DNA from: Pelecanus crispus
Taxonomy: Eukaryota; Chordata; Aves; Pelecaniformes; Pelecanidae
DNA: 64,000 bases
Direction: 5' to 3'
Assembly: GCF_030463565.1 (NCBI RefSeq)
Contig: NC_134652.1
Location: forward strand, 17,089,397-17,153,396
Position numbers and translations under genes: made by a program. This document shows, in pieces, positions 1 to 35,560 of the stretch. Each line of letters starts with the position of its first letter. The stretch's first letter is position 1. The notes under the pieces are model-generated. The model was not told where the DNA came from, did no database searches, and was given only the letters and a program-made list of their open reading frames with translations.

Positions 1-254
1 AAGATTTACTCGCGGTTTTGTCGATTTGGAAATACGTTTCTCCATTTTCCATCTACTTAAAACTTGCTGGTTTTAATCTTCAGAACAGTCATTGGGAAAG
101 AAAACTGGGGGAGGAGAAGCGTTTCTATAAAGAGTTTAACCAAAGCACATTAAATATTTTCCCAACATCACCAAATAAACAACAATCCTCCAGCTCCCTA
201 TAAACTATTTAAAGCATGTCATATCGTCTCTTCTGCTCTTGCCAATGTACTTTC

Positions 255-350
255 CTTTTAATTTACAAGCCGATTAGAGCAGGGGCCTGTCTTTTTGTGT
301 ATATTTGCAAAATGTCTGGCACCCTTTCAGTCAGTCGCAGTTCACGAACA
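255..350 (+). repeat. Ancient L2/MIR-type 3' tail
   Basis: The stretch with 'gagcaggggcctgtcttttt' followed by 'tgtatatttgcaaaatgtct' and 'ggcaccc' follows the familiar order of L2/MIR tails in amniotes: gcagggacctgtct..., then tgtgtatttgta..., then cctggcac. It is diverged and lacks a clear 5' part. No target-site duplication was seen. Orientation is sense on the + strand. Family assignment is from memory of consensus tails, not from an alignment. Confidence 0.5.
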
Positions 351-507
351 CTTAAACCTGCATTTCACTTCGTTATTAGAGGTAGTTACTTCGATTTTTT
401 CCTCACTTTTGTACAGCTACTGCCTGCGAAAGTGCTTGTTGTAAATGGTCTGAGCAGTTGTTGAAGGGTTTCAGCAGAGGAAACCTCTTTGGATGGCAGG
501 GCTGATA

Positions 508-560
508 CAAAAAAAAAAAAAAAAGGAAAAAAAGGAGAAGAAAAAGCACAAGAGAAATTT
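508..560. repeat. A-rich / purine-rich low-complexity tract
   Basis: A run of about 16 A is followed by G-interrupted A runs, giving a nearly pure purine strand. It could be a decayed poly(A) tail, but no retrotransposon body was recognised directly upstream. Confidence 0.7.
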
Positions 561-3500
561 AATCTGAGAACTCAGGCTGTATTAATCAGCCCAGAAGAAA
601 ATGGGAAAACCTCTTTAGGAAGAACGTTTTTAGTTTGATAGAAAATAAACTTCTGCTCATAAATGATGAAAGTTATTATTATCAGAGGATGTGCTGTACC
701 AAACAAACCTCCATTAGACCGAGAAGGATAAAACAGGCTAGACAGCCTTTTTAAAAAAAAAAAAATCATCATGTCTTTGATTTCCAAGATATCAACCATG
801 TCTGTTTCTGTAGTGCTGTCAAGTAAACCTGAGTTATGGATGCTCTAAAAGAAGCCAGCAAGGAGAAAATTCAGCAAGTGAAAATCAAGAGTGCTATTCA
901 TAGATACTTTACCAAAATAGAGCAAGACCAGTGAATGTGCTAAAGCCATGGTCATCAGAGCACGCAATGGCATGGCAGATTCTTTTTATTGAGGTTTTTG
1001 CTCTTTCTGCACTGCAGTGTCCATCATTTTCACCACAAGAGCCTTAATGTCTGGAATGCAACCTCCTAAAACTGCCAGCGCCTCAAGGTGGGCGTTGCAC
1101 AGTCTGAACTCCACTGCTGAAACCATTTTCTAGCACATTTATGTATCACCTCTAACCTGAACAAGCAGGCAGAGGACAACTGCTTGATTTAATACAGTAT
1201 CCATGCATTGCTCTTTAATGTAGGTGACCTGGGAAGCTCTGTAATGAGCAAATACATCTGTCTGGGCTAGGAGGACTGGCTGGCTAGGGAGCTCAGTGAC
1301 AGCAGGAGGAAAGCAAGCCTACTGAGAGAGCTTCCTCCCTCCATACGTGCAAAAAGCAAGGCATCGATCAAAACCAACTGCCTGGTCAGGAAAAGCACAG
1401 TTGGCAATGCTGTCTTTGCATTTTTTTGCCAGCATGAAAGGAACACAAACTGGTATCTCCAAATCTAGCGATAGGAAAATAGAGCACGGTGCTGCCAGGC
1501 TTTCCTTTGAGAGACAGTGTGCACTCACTAGCTGCCTAATTAAGAAACCTATAAAAACAAGGGACAGTGACAAAAAGGAGGGACTAGTCCCATAAAGGCT
1601 GCAAGTGTGGGCTCTCCCTAGCTGGCAACCACGGGAAGACACATGAGAAACCGGGGTGATGAAGTTGAGTTTTAGGCAGCTGCTGATCAATGGTCTTTTT
1701 TTTGTTTTCTTTTTTTCTTATTGTAACTTAATTCCCAGTTTTGTGAGCAGTAGGCTACCAGGTACTCTGCTAGAATAAACTGCATTTATTATTTTCCTTA
1801 ATCTGTCTAATTTGATGCGTGGTCTCTGAAATACTCTGACAAACCCAGGGTACACTAGTCCTGCAGATTTGTCTGTGGAGAGAACGAGCGAGCTCCCAAA
1901 GTGTCCATCTCCCAACAGGTGTTTTCTGGTTCTTGAAAAACTGAGATGCACGATTTCCATAAAGCTGTAAGAACGGCTCTGGAGGCTGATCAAACCAGGT
2001 GCTGTCCCAGCAGACAGAAATCCCCTTTGCCCAGTGCAGTGCCTCTTCAGCAAGCAGGAAAAAAAGCCCACATAATGACTGAGAATGCCTCTGTGTATAA
2101 CAATGCCCTTTGACAGAGGATGTTCTTTAGATCCATGAACTTCCCTGTACTCATCATGGCTGGGTCTGATTTAGCTTTTGTCTTTTGTATCTTGAGTAGA
2201 AGCAAATGTGGCAGCAATTTGTCATAGTCAGAGATACAGAGGACAAACACAGCAGTGAGACCCGGAGGTCTGCAGTGCTCCAAAGACCACAATAGCCTCA
2301 GAAACATTTTCCTCAAACTGAGCCCAGCCCTGAGGAGCAGAGAAATGTGTAGAATTTTCCTCATTTCACATCATCACATGAAAAAGAAAGAGAAGCGAAT
2401 ATGCCAATTTTACAAGCCTGAGAATGAACACGAGCAAATATTTGTCCCACCATCTGGGAGAAGATGATAGAGGTGAAGGAAGAGGGAATACAGGGGGGGA
2501 TGGTAAAAGTTCACAGAGACCTTCTATTTTTCTGGAGAGATGCTTCACATTCCAGCAGCAAAAATGGAGGAAGCGGACGTGAGGAGTAGATCAGAGAGGG
2601 GAAATAGGAAGATGGATGAAGTGCAAGGCTGGAGGAGCAAACGAGACAATTATGAAAAAGAGGAAGGGGCTGTGTGGAGAGACCAACGAGGAGATGGAGC
2701 TCAGGGGAAGAAACAGCAGCCAAAATGCTCTCAAGTCAGAGACGCTGCCAGGGCGAGGGAGGCAGAAAAAAATCAGAATCTTTCAGGTAATGATAAAAAT
2801 GTAAACCCCTGTCCTCTATTTGATTAGGGCACCTCTGTCACCAGCTCTATCAGAACAACTGAGCACGGCCCTGCTATAGACAGCGACAGGAGGAATCAGC
2901 TACGTCAAAGCTGCAAACTGTTGGCTTGAGTAGAGAAATCGGAAGCAAACTGCGAAACTCACAGATAGAGAACAAGAGGAGGAAGCACTGAGAAGCATGG
3001 GTCACACCTGAGAACCAGGCAAGTAGATGAAGGAGAAACAAAGTGAAATGCCAGTGACATAGAAGCAGTGGATGCCCAGGATGAACCCAGGAGATGAGGA
3101 GGATCAGGAGCGAGCACCACAGAATGAGGGGGAAAGCCAGCAGTACACCACTGAGCTGTACTAATGGAGGGAGTAGGAGACAGGCTGATGTTGGATAGAC
3201 CTTAAAACAATACTCTGCTTCAATTGTCCAGTGAAAGTTTCCAGTGAAAGCTCTCAAATAAATCCAGAAAAAGCAATCCTCTTTCTGCAGAAATTCCAAT
3301 AACAACAGTTAAGTTCCCGAGCTGCTCCTCTTTAAGGCAGTGGTGGTGAGACAAAGGTCTGCAAGCATCACTTGTAAGGCTGAAAGTACAGAATCTGGAG
3401 AATCTCTTTGGGATTCTCTAACCATGCAAAGACACGGTCTGCCTGCAGCTTTACACAAATCTGACACAAACCGCATTCCTCCTACTGACAACGAACAAGC

Positions 3501-3819
3501 ACATAGTTCCTTCCCCCGTCTTAGGAGAGAAGTGTTGCATGATGACAAAGAGCTATGAGAGAAGCATTTCCACAGCCCTTACAGCAATACAGCCTCACCT
3601 CAGCACTGCTTCAGTGCTGGCAGGGCTGCAGTAACGAGGGGGAAGGCGCAGGGTCCCTAGCCCAGGCACAGTAGCTTATTGCCCAGAAACAACTGCAAGG
3701 AAAGAGCATATATTCACAGCGCAGACACCTCCTTTGTCTATTCTACCATGATCTGGGTGTTGCTTTGTTTCTTCTCCCTCCACAGTTTCCCTTCTGTTAG
3801 CCCTTAAGTAACAGCAACA

Positions 3820-4085
3820 TGGAGAAAGCTAAAAATAAAGCTATACAAGCAATGTAACAGGCATGCAATTGCATGTCTATTTTCTTCGAAAAAACGGTGC
3901 TTTATTTCCTGTACAATGGAAACTACAGTTTGATGTTACAACTATTGGGTTTTGACTGAATGCAGAAATTTGACTTAAACAATGACATTTCCCCCTGTAT
4001 TTAGTATTACCATATGTCACTGATTATATATTTAAGTTGCAGAAATGAATTAAATTTCATGGCTTCCTCAAGTTAGATTCTCTTG
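3820..4085. other. AT-rich noncoding island with a 14-bp perfect palindrome
   Basis: This block is clearly richer in A+T than its surroundings and has no open frame of note. At 3862-3875 it contains the perfect palindrome catgcaattgcatg, which overlaps octamer-like (ATGCAAT) and C/EBP-like (ATTGCAT) half-sites. Such islands are often conserved noncoding elements, but conservation cannot be judged from one sequence. Confidence 0.35.
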
Positions 4086-6105
4086 GAGTGGACTGTCTTT
4101 CGTTATTAACCAAAATGCTTGGAGAACAGTTTAAATCAAAACAGCAGACTTTTGGTATCATTTCAGGAGAAAATTGGTTATCACAAACCGAGCGCTTAAC
4201 ACATCATCATCCAGAAGGCTGGGTAAAGCTTTGCAAACCTGCAGCAACCATGGCCAGGATAGAGAAAAGGGGTTAATCGAACACCACAGACTTAGAGATG
4301 GGGGAAAAAAAAAAAAAAAGACACAGTGCACAGTTTGGAGCTCCCTTGCCTGGGGTCTTATTCCTTCTGCCTCAGAAGTTATCATATATCCCACATCTCA
4401 GTGCTTATTTCACTTACTTGGGGAAAGTATCTTCTCTCAGCTGGCTACAGAGCATTAGTGACAATCATGTTGCACACATGTTCCAGGAGAAGCCAGCCTT
4501 GTGCTTGCTAGATTTCTTCCCACTTTCTGGGGGGAAAAAGAAAACCAAACCCAAATTTTCTTTACTCCTTCTGTTTCCCATCACGATTTGGACTGCTAAC
4601 ATTTTTATCCCCACTAGCAGTCCCCGGCAGCTCCTGGCCCTTTGCTAGAGGACCAGCAGACAGCAGACCTCCTGGGTTCCCACCAACCAGGAAGGAAGCG
4701 AATTGCAACCTGCAGACTCTGGGAATCTGGCTTCAGACCTTAAAGTCAAGGTGATGTGAAGGGACTTTACAAAACTCCCCATGTCCACACTTCCCACCTC
4801 CTCCAGGTCCTGCCTGGACCGGCACAGTTGGAGCTGGAAGAGGACAGCCGCCATCAGAGATGTCACCACTGGCAGGGAACATGGACGTTGCAGGCTGCAA
4901 CACAGAAGCCACAGAGGGAGCTCAGTGGTGGCAGACACAGCGTAAAGCAGAACCTGAGCAGTCCTGGTGAGCGGGAAGCAGGTTGTTGTTCCTAACCGGA
5001 GCGCAATGTTGTAAGGGAGACCAGGCAAAAGAAGGAGACAAGGTATAAGGTGTAAGAAGAAAACAAGGACAGCCACGCGGTGCTTGCTGAAGGACTCACC
5101 AGGCAGGATGCAGCCGGGACAGGCCTCAGTGAGAGCCTTGCAAATTCATGTCATACTTTGCCAAAGACTCAATCAGTTGAGCATGTGCTAAAGCTCAGTT
5201 TGTTTTGTCTTATTTGGAGCTTTGGAAGATATTTCCTATCTTGACTCGTTGAACACACTCCAGCCACACACCTGCAACTTCTGGAGTGCATCCACTCAGC
5301 GAGAGGCTGGCTAGCACGTCGTCACTTATACAGGGCAAATCCTACTGAAAGCACATCAGACCACAGCTTTCGCACCAGTTTACTTTTACATGTAGCACAT
5401 GTAAGCTAACATCTGGCAGGAACACAACTATGTCCTGATCGAGATGGAGCTCATCGCAACAGATGGTGTATGATACTGCAGGACCAGGGCAGCTCCACCC
5501 CAAACTGAGCATTATTTCTCTTCTGCATCTTTACACCCTCCGGCCACATCTTTTTGGGAGTGGAGCTATTGTCACTAAGGCTTTGCAGTCCCCTCGAGAC
5601 CATATGCCACACTCAACCTACAGGTCACAGCCTAGTCCTAACACCCAGGTTATTTTACTCCGTTGAGGCATCTCAGTGCAGGAAGCAGGATCCTGACGCA
5701 ACTGGTATATTGTACATCAATATAACATGAGGTTAGCGATACTCTGAACCCGATCGTGCCTCCAGTGAAGGAGGAAACTTTCTCTCCAAGCACACAGTAG
5801 CTCTGCCAGCACGCACGCAAGCAGCACTGGTAATTAGCAATCTAACAAGCAACATCTGGTGCCCATTTTGGGGCAAAGGATGGAAAAGCCAGCAAAGAGC
5901 AGCCTCCAGTGCCACCACTTCAAGCCTGAGAGTTTCATCCTAAAGGGAAAAGCATTCAGAAGAGAAAACCCAGCATTGAAATTAATGTTGCCACGACTCT
6001 GGAAGACACAAGACATGACCAACCGTCTCTGCAGCTTTACACAGTTACTGCCCGAGACTTTTTTTGACAGAGGTTTATTTTGCCAGTAGAAGTACGGAGA
6101 GAGAT

Positions 6106-6118
6106 TGCCACCTTGTGG
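6106..6118 (-). promoter_or_regulatory. Putative CTCF-binding site
   Basis: TGCCACCTTGTGG on the + strand is the reverse complement of CCACAAGGTGGCA, which fits the CTCF core CCACNAGGTGGCAG except at its last base. It lies about 1.8 kb upstream of the CNNM1 start, in the gap that separates CNNM1 from HPSE2 in other vertebrates. An insulator role there is an inference from position. The same core can also occur by chance or inside old repeats. Confidence 0.35.
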
Positions 6119-7329
6119 TTCCTCCTCCAGCAGTGCCATGGTTTTTTTTTTACTTGTACTAGGGCAGTGGTTTCCAAACAGCTGTCCAAGGATTTTGGGT
6201 GACAAGAGCACTATGGACAAGAATGCTTTCCAAGTACTTGCTTAACTAAAAAAGCAGGCCTGTAATTCACAGCCTTCAGTTCCTATACTGAGAAACTCAT
6301 CACTAGAAAATCTTTCAGGAATCTAATCTGCAAGTTAACAAGGACAACCACTGCCACAGGCACATAGCCTCCAAACAGTGATCCAAAATGCTATGGCAGG
6401 GATGCACAAAACCAGATCATCATCAAGAAATCTGTGAGAAATTCAGGGCTGATGACAGCCTGCAGTTTCAAAAATTTGGGATGGTCTCAGGCAGTAGTTC
6501 CCACAGGGTCCTAATAAGGAAGGAGCAGCCATGTGCTTGTCCCCACCACCTGCAGACAGAAAGGCAGGAGCAGACTGAGCTTGTCCCTAGTCACTCCAGG
6601 GACTGTTTAGGACAGTTTGTGAGATCTGTTCCTCAGGAGGTACAAGTTGGGGTAAGGTCTGGAAAAGGAGGTTACCAGTTGGCTCCTCCGTAAATCATGC
6701 CCAGGTAGAGCACCAGACAGTTATTTCCCCACCGGAGCTAGGGGGAGTTAGAAGGGGAAAACCAGCAAGAGTTCGTGAAGCAGCACACGGCCCCTGTGAA
6801 ATCCCAGGGAATTAATCAAATTTGGAAAACATTTAGCTGCCTCTCCCAGAGAGGGGGAAGAGTCTCTCCTAACACAGCAAGGAGCACAGATCTCCCTGGC
6901 AGCTTTTCATGCCTATCTGCCTGTTGGCATACTGACCCAGAAAGTGCCCCTTTTTCATGGGTGCAATAATGAGTGAATAATCAGAATTTTTGGAGCATTT
7001 CCTTTTCCTCCGTGGCATATTCTGACTAGCTTCCTGCTTTACCATTAGTGAGCCTGTTAGAGTTGTAAGCAACTGACTCTTTTCCAGTTCCCCAGCCTCT
7101 GTTTCAAGGCTGTCCTGGGTGGTGATGCAGGGAAAACCCAAAAGTTTCAACAGTCCCTAAGTGCCTTCTTCAGCACATATTTCTGAAGCTGATAAACCCC
7201 GTTTGCGTATCACATCCTCCATCGGGTCTAGACACAAGAACAAATGTTAGTTACAGCGTGGTACATTCGTTTCCTTGCAAGACTGCAAACTGACGACTAT
7301 CCGCCCCCCATTAAAAAAAAAAAAAAAAA

Positions 7330-26859
<19,530 letters not shown>

Positions 26860-28012
26860 TCAGCAGCGTGGCCGGAGCACAGTGCTGGAGGCCCACGCAG
26901 ACTGGAGGTAGGAACCTGCCTCTGTGCAATACTCCTTCCCCAGCAAATGGGAGGTTGCTCAATTTTAATAGCATAAAATCAAGTTTCAAGCAGCAAAGCC
27001 AACCAATGCGGTTTGGAGCCCACACGTCGCTGGGGGCTGAAGCAGGGTCAAGGGATGCAGCAGCAGACTGACCATCCTTAGGGCAGGAATGGATTTTGGA
27101 GACAGAGTGTGACCCTGACTGGTGTTTTCACAGCTAGAAATGTATGTCCGCACCAATATCCCCAAGCTGGGCTAGGAAAGGTGCTGCAGGTTTGAGCAGC
27201 AGCAGGTCAGGAAGGGCAAGCTCTGGCTGCCTGCACCAGGCTGCGCTTGTGTCTTCCAGGTCTGCAGCATGGGGGTCTCCTGCCACAAGGCTCATGTTCA
27301 ACAGCAGCAGGTCTGCACTCGCTCGCTGCCTGCCCGCCCGCCTGCCCGCTCATGCCGCCCCTCCCTGCAGGACTTGTGCAGAGCCCCATCCCCAGGCGAG
27401 AAAGGATGTGCCCCCGGCAGGGCTGAACCACCCAGGCGGCCTGGACCAGCTAGCTGGAGTCCGAGGGCCCTTGCCCAGCTGCTCCCCGGTAGCATCTGGT
27501 CTCAAGGAAGAGGTGGAGAAAGGAAAGGTGGAGAAGTATCTGGCACAGCATCCCTGCGGGCAGAGCAGGGAAGGGCGGCCCAACCCAGAACGGCCCTTAG
27601 CATCATTTACCATCCCCATCCCAGCAATGCCTAGAGCCCCTCGGTGCTGGGTGCTGCACAGACGTGGTCTCCGCCATAAGGAGAACGTGCTATTTGGGGG
27701 GTGCCACACGCAGCTCAGGGCCCCAGCACACGTTTGTGCCGTGCCTAGTGACATGCATATTCACAGCACCTTGCGCACGCTGACCATTGACACAACCTGG
27801 CACGCCCAAACCCCTCCTAGGCACAGGGCAGGGAGCCCAGCTCGCTGCCGAGCACAGCCCCCCTCCCTGGGGAGGGCCGCTGCACCCTGCATTGAACCAT
27901 CCTCCTCTCTGCACATGGCTGCCTGCGCCGGAGAGGCTTGTGCCGAGCCTTCAGGTTGGTACAGACCAGTCAGTAGTTTTTGTAGAGGCTGAACGCAACG
28001 GGGATATTAACA

Positions 28013-28018
28013 TTAAAA
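28013..28018 (+). terminator. CNNM1: Candidate CNNM1 poly(A) signal ATTAAA
   Basis: An ATTAAA variant hexamer about 1.15 kb after the stop codon, followed some 35 nt later by the GT-rich ctgtctgtgtc. It lies before the CR1 fossil. The competing AATAAA at 29629-29634 would give a longer 3' UTR containing the CR1. Confidence 0.3.
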
Positions 28019-28289
28019 GTGATTTCTCCCTGAGCAATGCCCTGTCTGTGTCAACGAGTATAGGGAAAGATGCGTCAACCTCTCCCACGATGCTAGGCTG
28101 CCCTCATACCTGCAGCCAGAAGTGGCTGGAGTAACAGGACTCAGCATCGCAGAAGAGAGCAGGTAGAGGACCAGGTCAGCAAGCACTCCCCAATTTCTCC
28201 CTGTGAACCTAGGCTCTCTGTCACTTTTTCTGCCAGGAAAGCACTCGGCAGTGCTGAGAGTTACACTATAGCAGTGCAGACAAGGACAA

Positions 28290-28830
28290 GAAGAACAGGA
28301 GTTAATATCATGCCGTTGCAAACACAATAGTGGGATACATATGCTGGAGTACAGCCTGACAGATAACAGAAGAAATCTCACAGTTCACCAATGCTGATAA
28401 AACTTCAGCTGGAATAATTGCATCCCTGTCTGGGCACTGCTCTTCTAAGGAAACACACAGTAATTGAAAGGAGGCCAGAGGAAAGCCAGGGCTGGAAAAC
28501 AACCTACCCCAAATGCTGAAGGAAACAGGATCACATAATCTTAACTGGTGAATGATATAAAGGGGAGAGAGGAAGTTTTCAAATACATAAAAAGCTGTTG
28601 CAAAGAGGAAAGGAATAATCTGTTGCCATGGTAAGTGGGATAATGGGTAATGAGCTTACACTACAGAAAGGGAGAAATTTAGGTCACTCCTTAGGAAAAA
28701 CAAGGCTCGTAAGGCTAGCAAAGCACTGGTACAGATCACGTGTGGGGTGGGCCAGGCTCCACACCTAGAGGTCTGTAAGGACAGAAGTGTAGGCAGATGT
28801 CAGAAATAACAAAAGGAGAGTTGGTTCCTT
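28290..28830 (+). mobile_element. CR1 LINE fragment, 3' part, sense on +
   Basis: The order of short matches follows the CR1 3' reverse-transcriptase end and 3' UTR. 'gccgttgcaaacacaatagt' and 'gtgggatacat' correspond to the stretch encoding VAKANIILGC. 'ggaataattgcatccctgtc' and 'tgggcac' correspond to the EYCVQFWAP stretch. Then follow 'gaggccagaggaaagcc', 'ggctggaaaac', 'ttttcaaatacataaaaagc' and 'ccttaggaaaaac'. It is heavily diverged with no intact frame and no recognisable terminal octamer repeats. This is an old insertion typical of bird and reptile genomes. Exact edges are approximate. Confidence 0.75.
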
Positions 28831-30164
28831 CAACTCATTCTCCTGCAACCACCCATAGAAGTCATCCTTTAACCACTACCCCGTCATCCCAAATGTGGCT
28901 GGACACCAAGAGGAGAAAAAGCTCCCCACCTGCACAGAGGAAAGGCTGCCTCTGGCTCACTCAAACACTAATCTGAAAAGGACAAATGAGGCGCCATGCA
29001 CTGTCTCTCTGCAAGCACAGCAAGGGAACAAGGCACTATTTTCTCCTTCACTAAGTTGCAGCACAAGCAAAATCCAAGAGCAGCAGTGACTATCACTGAC
29101 CCAAGGAAAGGGGCCGTTCCCCTTTCTCCACCAAGATGGCAGCAGGAGGCTGCTCTGTCAAGGTAGTAATATCAGCTCACAAATAGACCTGCAAACAGTG
29201 ACTGCAGAGAGCAAAAACAGATGGTCCCAGCTCTTTTTCAGTGCCAGAAACACAGGCTGTTGCTGGCAGGCCCTGCTGAAGCCAGGGGGAGTAGGTGGTG
29301 GTTCACCAGGGTCCTGCTGAGAAGGAACAGGAAAGATCTGCTTTTTGACACATTAGCAGCAGGCCAGGAGCTCCAGGCCAGGTATATGATCAACACACAA
29401 CTATCCAGAAGGCAAGCACATACAGAGAAACAGGGAACAGGATGGGCCAGACAGCACAGGGCAGGGTGCAGAAAGAGGGACACAAGATAGACGTAGAAGG
29501 AATTGGTCAGCTTCACGTAAAGTCACAGGGAGCTCTCAACTACTCTCCCAATAGGACTGTGCCCCATTAGTAACAACCGTGATCCTCAGAGATGCAACAC
29601 AGCACGGAGGAGAAAGGGAAAGTCTTGAAATAAACTAAGACCCAGTGGACAAACCATGATGCTGAGCCTTTAGTCTCAGCCTGGTAAGAAGCTAGCACAG
29701 CCTGAAGGCATGACATCACACAAGGCAGGGGTAGTGTTCAGAGATGGAGGTTTAATTTTCTGTCAGCAACACAAAGAAGCCATTATCACAATTACGAATG
29801 TTTGCTCGCATAAGGCTCAGAACCAGGTGGGGGAAAGCCAGCAACAGCTTTGCCCCTCCCCAAAATACTACTGAGTGACACTCACAAGCTGTACAAGATC
29901 GCAGCTGATTGGGCTGTTATCCCACAGCACATTGCACTGGCACCGGACTTCATCTAGATCAAACTGATCAGTTACATGGAGTTGATTTGGATGTACTAAA
30001 GATGCAGCTCTAAGTGCCTGAAGACCAGGCTGCTGTTAGTCAGACAAGAGCCAAGGCAGCTCATGCTGCCCCCACCCCTCCTGGGGGCACTGGCTTACCA
30101 TATTGCAAGGGGTATTTCAGAAAGGTCAAAGATGATTATCCCTGATTGAGCTACTGCTGCCATC

Positions 30165-30170
30165 TTTATT
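30165..30170 (-). terminator. GOT1: GOT1 poly(A) signal AATAAA
   Basis: The + strand TTTATT is AATAAA on the minus strand, 104 nt downstream of the GOT1 stop. Cleavage would be expected about 10-30 nt further, near 30135-30155. This gives a short 3' UTR. Confidence 0.75.
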
Positions 30171-30273
30171 AAATCCCAAGAGGTATGGAACAAGGCAAGC
30201 CATGAGCAGGGAAAGACATAGACTACACACTACAGCTTTGGTGACTTCATGTAAGTTTGGTTGTTCATGTGCT

Positions 30274-34210
<3,937 letters not shown>

Positions 34211-35560
34211 GCTCCCCCCCGGCCCCACCACCTCCCCGGCGCGCGCGGGGTGGGCGGGCGGCGGGGCCGCCGCGGGGTGCAGCGCCCGGGGGCGCGGGGG
34301 GGTGGTGGTGGTGGTGCCCGCCCGGGGCCGGCGTCTGGCCGGGGGGTGCCGGCAGGCCCGGGGCCGCGGCGCAGGGGCGCAGAGCCGTCGGAGGGGCGCG
34401 GGGCTGCGGGGGTGCAGCGTCCGGGGTGTGTGTGTGTGTGGGGGGGGGGTGTCCCGGAGCTGCAGCGATGGGGGCGCAGAGTGGTCCCGGGGTGCAATGC
34501 CCGTGGTACGGGGCGCTGCTGGGCATGGCGTGCCCGAGGCGGCGTTGTTGTACGGCACTGCTCGGGGGTGCGCTGCCCGGGGGGCATGGCACGGCGCCCA
34601 TAGGGGGCCCGGGGGTGCAGCATATGCGTGCGTGCAGATCAGCCCCGGAGTGCGAAGCTGGGGTGCACGACAGCCCCAGGAGGGCCGCGCCCGGGGGTGC
34701 AGCATGGTGCCAGGGTGCAAGGCCTGGGGGGTGCGGGAAGGTGCCGGGGGGCCGTGACCCGGTGCGGATGGGTGCAGGTGCGGTGCCCGGGGTGCGGGTT
34801 GTCCCAGGGTGCGGTGACCCGGGCGCGGACGAGGACGGCTGTGAGGGCGGTGGGTCCTTCCACCCCAGGGCGGGTCACGGGGATCCTCCGGTGCCCCTGC
34901 CCCGGGCCGTTAAGGCACTTGCCCGAGGGCGGCCCCCTGAGACCCTCCCAGCCCCGGGGAACCCCCGGGATCACCGGGGGGTGTCCCCCCTCCCAGCAAG
35001 AGCCTCTGCCCGGTGGCAACCCCCGCCAAGGCGAGCCCTGCTCTGGCCCACGGGGGGCGTTTGGGATCCACCCGTCAGCTCGGGACCCTTTTCCCCCACG
35101 CTTCTCTGCGGGGGCTCTGGTGGCGCCTGGCTGCCCAGCGCTGCATCCTCCCCGCAGGCGCAGCGCTTCCCACGGTGCCACCGAGCCCCCGCGGCTCTTG
35201 CGGGCCGCCCACCGCCCGGGAGCCTCCCGCCAGCCCTGCCGGGACCTCCGGCGACCCTGGGCCTCGGGGCCGGCGCCGTGGCGGGGCGCGGCGGCTGTGC
35301 AGGGGGGTGTCGGCAGAGGGCAGAGCCGGCCCGCGCATCGCGCAGCCGCCGCCGCCGCCGCCGCCGGGACCGGCCCGTGCGGCCCCGCAGCCCCCGCGGG
35401 CAGCGGCACCGCACGGCGGGAGCGGCTCCGGCCCGGCCCGGCCGGGACAGGCGGGAGGTGGCCCGGGGCTGCCCGAGCATCCCGTCCGCGGGGAGGGGGC
35501 TCGCTGCCGCCCGCTGCGTGGCCGGCGCCGTTAGGGACCCGCCGCCCGCCTCAAGCGGCT
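34211..35560. other. Continuation of the GOT1 CpG island
   Basis: High GC and CG density continue for 1.3 kb beyond the GOT1 promoter. Open frames of 466 and 378 codons occur on + but consist of Arg/Gly/Ala/Pro strings with no domain. They are judged a by-product of composition. A divergent noncoding transcript from this island is possible, but the sequence gives no direct sign of one. Confidence 0.5.
34270..34830. repeat. GC-rich degenerate minisatellite upstream of GOT1
   Basis: Variants of ggggtgcagcgcccgggg recur irregularly: near 34273, 34408, 34490, 34563, 34610, 34660, 34695 and 34775-34810, at spacings of roughly 30-130 bases. A (GT)n run (34426-34440) followed by a G run lies inside it. 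The purine-rich strand is +. It explains the long open frames seen here on both strands, which have no protein resemblance. Confidence 0.6.

Larger units (their letters stand above)
26860..30140. other. CNNM1 3' flank and CNNM1-GOT1 intergenic DNA
   Basis: This stretch must contain the CNNM1 3' UTR, whose end is uncertain. An ATTAAA hexamer at 28013-28018 and an AATAAA at 29629-29634 are the candidates on the + strand. A CR1 fossil lies at 28290-28830. The open frame at 27144-27992 has no protein resemblance and sits in 3' flank. The two genes are transcribed toward each other. Confidence 0.65.

Noticed and set aside
6165-6179. hAT-like terminal sequence CAGTGGTTTCCAAAC
   Set aside because: No matching inverted end, target duplication or transposon body was found nearby.
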